Below are positions 61,669 to 64,000 of a stretch of DNA of 64,000 nt, piece by piece. Within the stretch, counting starts at the first letter, position 1; the number at the start of each line of letters is the position of its first letter. Under the pieces are notes generated by a model. It saw only the letters and a program-made list of their open reading frames with translations, ran no database searches and was not told the DNA's origin. The position numbers and the translations under genes were made by a program. Source of the DNA: Polaribacter marinus (GTDB lineage: Bacteria > Bacteroidota > Bacteroidia > Flavobacteriales > Flavobacteriaceae); assembly GCF_022662535.1 (NCBI RefSeq), contig NZ_JAKQYM010000003.1, forward strand, positions 248,001 through 312,000. Reading direction: 5' to 3'.

Positions 61669-61687
61669 TTTAAAATTTAACAATTCG

Positions 61688-62665
61688 ATGAAACTCAAAA
61701 ACCTAAGTCTCTTTTTTACTCTTTTAATTGTTTTTGGCTCTTGTTCAAAAAAAGAAACAGTTCTAAAAGGGTATGTGTTTGGTACCTCTTATAAGATTGC
61801 CTACATGGATTCAGAAAATCATCAAAAAGCTTTAGATAGTTTGTTTTATTTAGTTAACAAATCGCTTTCTACCTATATACCCACTTCAGATATTTCTAGA
61901 ATTAATAAAGGAGATACCACTGTTGTAGTTGATGCTCTTTTTGCAGAAGTTTTTTTGAAATCTAAAGAGATTTATAAAAATACAAATGGATTTTTTGACC
62001 CAACAGTAGGTGGTTTGGTAAATGCTTATGGTTTTGGGCCTAAAAAAGAAAAAAAAAATTTATCGGCTAAAGAGGTAAAAGAGTTGATGCAATTTGTTGG
62101 TTTTGATAAGGTTTCTTTAATCAATGGAAAAATTAAAAAAGCGCAACCAGAAATGTATTTAGATTTTAATTCTATTGCGAAAGGTTTTGGAATAGATGTT
62201 GTAGCTCGTTTCCTAGAATCTAAGAACATAAATAATTATTTAATAGAAATTGGTGGAGAAATTAGGGCAAAAGGAGTAAAAGCCAACCAACAACCATGGA
62301 TAATACAATTGGTAAATCCTCTAAAAGCAGATACTGGAAATGGATTTAGAAAATTGAATCTTTCTAATAAATCAATGGCTACTTCTGGAAATTACAGAAA
62401 ATACAGAGTAGATGATAAGGGAAATAAGTATGTACACATTTTAAATCCTAAAACGGGTTTTGCAACAGAAAGCAATCTTTTAAGTGCTTCTGTAATCGCC
62501 AAGAAAGATTGTGCTAATGTAGATGCTTATGCAACTGCTTTTATGGCTATGGGATTAGAGCAAACGAAAGCATTTTTAAAAAAGAATAAAGACTTAGAGG
62601 TAATTTTATTGTATTCTTTAAAAGACGGTACATTACAAGAATATACGACCTATACTTCTAATTAA
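61688..62665 (+). CDS. apbE: FAD:protein FMN transferase (ApbE), lipoprotein
   Basis: ApbE attaches FMN covalently to Thr/Ser of partner flavoproteins such as NqrB/NqrC and RnfG, in the periplasm. About 325 residues from the ATG at 61688 (MKLKNLSLFFTLLIVFGSC, lipobox Cys19); an ATG 11 codons upstream would overlap the predicted -7 box. Motifs: GYVFGTSYKIAYM, NKSLSTYIPTSDISRINKG, FFDPTVGGLVNAYGFGPK, LDFNSIAKGFGIDVVARFL, IEIGGEIRAKG, YVHILNPKTGFATES and DAYATAFMAMGLE. No Nqr genes are visible in the window. Confidence 0.94.
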   Translation: MKLKNLSLFFTLLIVFGSCSKKETVLKGYVFGTSYKIAYMDSENHQKALDSLFYLVNKSLSTYIPTSDISRINKGDTTVVVDALFAEVFLKSKEIYKNTNGFFDPTVGGLVNAYGFGPKKEKKNLSAKEVKELMQFVGFDKVSLINGKIKKAQPEMYLDFNSIAKGFGIDVVARFLESKNINNYLIEIGGEIRAKGVKANQQPWIIQLVNPLKADTGNGFRKLNLSNKSMATSGNYRKYRVDDKGNKYVHILNPKTGFATESNLLSASVIAKKDCANVDAYATAFMAMGLEQTKAFLKKNKDLEVILLYSLKDGTLQEYTTYTSN

Positions 62666-62699
62666 TAACTTTATTTGTAACTTTAAAACAAAAATAACT

Positions 62700-63980
62700 A
62701 TGAAAAAAAGAGTGTTAACATTTTTATGTTTTTTAATGTTTTCTATTGTTAATGCGCAATCTAATAATGAAATAGCAGGGGTTTATATTAAAAGATCTCA
62801 ACATAGCTTAAATAATCTAGAGTTAGAAAGATCTTTTGAATATTATAAAAAGGCAATGAAATATACAGATAGTATTTCTTCTTCTAATGTTGCTAAGTTA
62901 GGCGCCGAAATTCATTATAAGTTAGACTTTTTTGAAGAAGCTCAAAATTACGCAAAACAATATTTTGTATTGGTAGAAGATAGAGAAACCGATGAATATA
63001 CTCAAATGTTAGAGCTTTTTGTAAATATAAATGAAGAATTAGAAGCTAAAATTGCTGAAGAAAAAAGGAAGGCAGCCATACGAATTAAAGAAATAAAAGA
63101 ATATCAAAAAATTGATTCTTTAAGAACTGTTTGGAACAACAAATCAGAAGAACTTTCTCTTAAGGTAGATAGTATTTATAAGTTTAATAAAAACAATCTT
63201 GCACTCTATACAAAAAATAACAGTTTTGGAGTCATAGATGAAAGAGGTAAAATAATTATTGCAGCTTCTAATTACAAAGACGCCATAAGTTATGAAGGTT
63301 TTATCTTATTAAAAGACAAAAAAGAAAACCCAACTAAAATATATTGCTTAAATACAAATAATAAAACGGGTTATTCATTTCCAAAAGTTTCAAGATTTAA
63401 CTCGAAAGCAACTCATTATGGTAAAATAATGCTGCCTAGAAAAAATGGGATATTGGTTGCTTACCCAAACAATGCTTATGAACCTTTGGTTTACGATTTA
63501 AATTTGAAGAAAAGAATAAGAATCTTTAACCAAAAAGAGTTGTTAAAAACATTGAAAAAAAATGATATAATTGATAGATATAATAAAGAAGGAGAGGTTA
63601 AGATTAATAAAGAATGGTATAAGTTTGGAGGTGATTTAGGAGGAGGAATCCATCCTTTATATTTCAATAAAAGTTACAAAGTACATTCATTTTTATTTTC
63701 TGCGAATGGCAAACTATTACCTACAAGTTTAGGTTATGAATATATTGGTTCTTTTGATAATAATAAGTTAGAATTAATTAAGAATGGAGAAACTATTTGG
63801 ATTGATAATAAAGGAGCAAAAGTTAATGATCTAAAAGATGAATATGAAGACTATGAAGGAGATTCTAAAATTGTTAAAATAGCTGCTGGTAGATATCAAA
63901 TTAAAAGAAATAATGTAATTATTCTTGAAGATAAAGAATTAGAAACTATAGAAGCGTTTTTAAGGAGACATAATGAATAA
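62700..63980 (+). CDS. Secreted WG-repeat/TPR-like protein, unknown function
   Basis: A 426-residue exported protein: signal peptide (1-19, ...SIVNAQ), a helical TPR-like part (about 22-110; ELERSFEYYKKAMKYTD), a charged coiled coil (about 105-150; AKIAEEKRKAAIRIKEIKEYQ), and a beta-rich C-terminal part with short repeats such as NNSFGVIDERGKIII and SFDNNKLELIKNGETIWIDNKG that resemble WG repeats. No catalytic motif seen. It begins 34 bp after apbE and may be co-transcribed. The window ends 20 bases later. Confidence 0.75.
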   Translation: MKKRVLTFLCFLMFSIVNAQSNNEIAGVYIKRSQHSLNNLELERSFEYYKKAMKYTDSISSSNVAKLGAEIHYKLDFFEEAQNYAKQYFVLVEDRETDEYTQMLELFVNINEELEAKIAEEKRKAAIRIKEIKEYQKIDSLRTVWNNKSEELSLKVDSIYKFNKNNLALYTKNNSFGVIDERGKIIIAASNYKDAISYEGFILLKDKKENPTKIYCLNTNNKTGYSFPKVSRFNSKATHYGKIMLPRKNGILVAYPNNAYEPLVYDLNLKKRIRIFNQKELLKTLKKNDIIDRYNKEGEVKINKEWYKFGGDLGGGIHPLYFNKSYKVHSFLFSANGKLLPTSLGYEYIGSFDNNKLELIKNGETIWIDNKGAKVNDLKDEYEDYEGDSKIVKIAAGRYQIKRNNVIILEDKELETIEAFLRRHNE

Positions 63981-64000
63981 TCATTACTCTTTATAACAAA

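Noticed and set aside
1..64000. tRNA, rRNA, CRISPR arrays, prophage, toxin-antitoxin or defence systems
   Set aside because: I looked through all intergenic regions and proteins and saw no tRNA-like cloverleaf, no spaced direct repeats, and no nuclease, integrase or antitoxin pair. Small structured RNAs could still be missed by eye.

Overview
The window is a chromosomal stretch from a member of the Bacteroidota, almost certainly family Flavobacteriaceae (a Polaribacter- or Tenacibaculum-like marine bacterium). The evidence is very AT-rich DNA, a SusC/SusD pair, type IX secretion (T9SS) C-terminal sorting domains, flavobacterial-only families (DUF4254, DUF4252, DUF3127, THC0290_0291-like) and several promoters matching the Bacteroidetes consensus TTG-N18-21-TAnnTTTG. 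No rRNA, tRNA, CRISPR array, insertion sequence or prophage was recognised.

Layout. 1-7.2 kb: genes on the minus strand (partial tilS, an alpha/beta hydrolase, a serine hydrolase, pabB, a membrane protein, lpdA). 7.3-9 kb: a haem-binding protein and a glycosyltransferase. 9-27.7 kb: the accessory centrepiece, a polysaccharide-utilisation-type locus. It has a divergent DeoR-type regulator, then SusC, SusD, a DUF1343/NamZ exo-N-acetylmuramidase, a sodium-solute symporter, MurQ, a NagX-like acetyltransferase, a NagZ-like GH3 lipoprotein, a T9SS-exported GH18 enzyme, a second NamZ lipoprotein and a NagB-PIG-L fusion. A GHL10 (DigH-type) hydrolase lies just behind the regulator. 27.7-64 kb: mainly housekeeping genes (M3 peptidase, purE/purK, greA, HIT protein, histidine kinase, aat, mscL, alr, tdk, GT9, metB-type enzyme, comF, glyQS, ogt, tatD, RNA helicase, OmpA-like lipoprotein, apbE) with cell-envelope proteins of unknown function between them.

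How it works together. The 9-27.7 kb locus reads as a pathway for foraging or recycling peptidoglycan glycan. Surface and periplasmic enzymes (GH18, GHL10, NamZ, NagZ) would cut GlcNAc-MurNAc chains from the end or inside; SusCD would import oligomers; the symporter would bring MurNAc (or another sugar) into the cytoplasm; MurQ would remove the lactyl ether of MurNAc-6-P; and NagB-PIG-L would feed the amino sugar into glycolysis. The co-occurrence of murQ, nagZ and namZ parallels the Bacillus subtilis mur operon. No MurNAc kinase or NagA is present in the window. A repeated TGCAA/TTGCA palindrome in the intergenic region between the regulator and susC overlaps the predicted -33 elements of both divergent promoters and is the likely operator.

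Other points: an A11 tract right after the start codon puts a T9SS-exported repeat protein out of frame (possible phase variation or slippage); two imperfect inverted-repeat elements flank purE, one of them supplying its upstream ATG; and a third repeat-like remnant follows a DinB gene.
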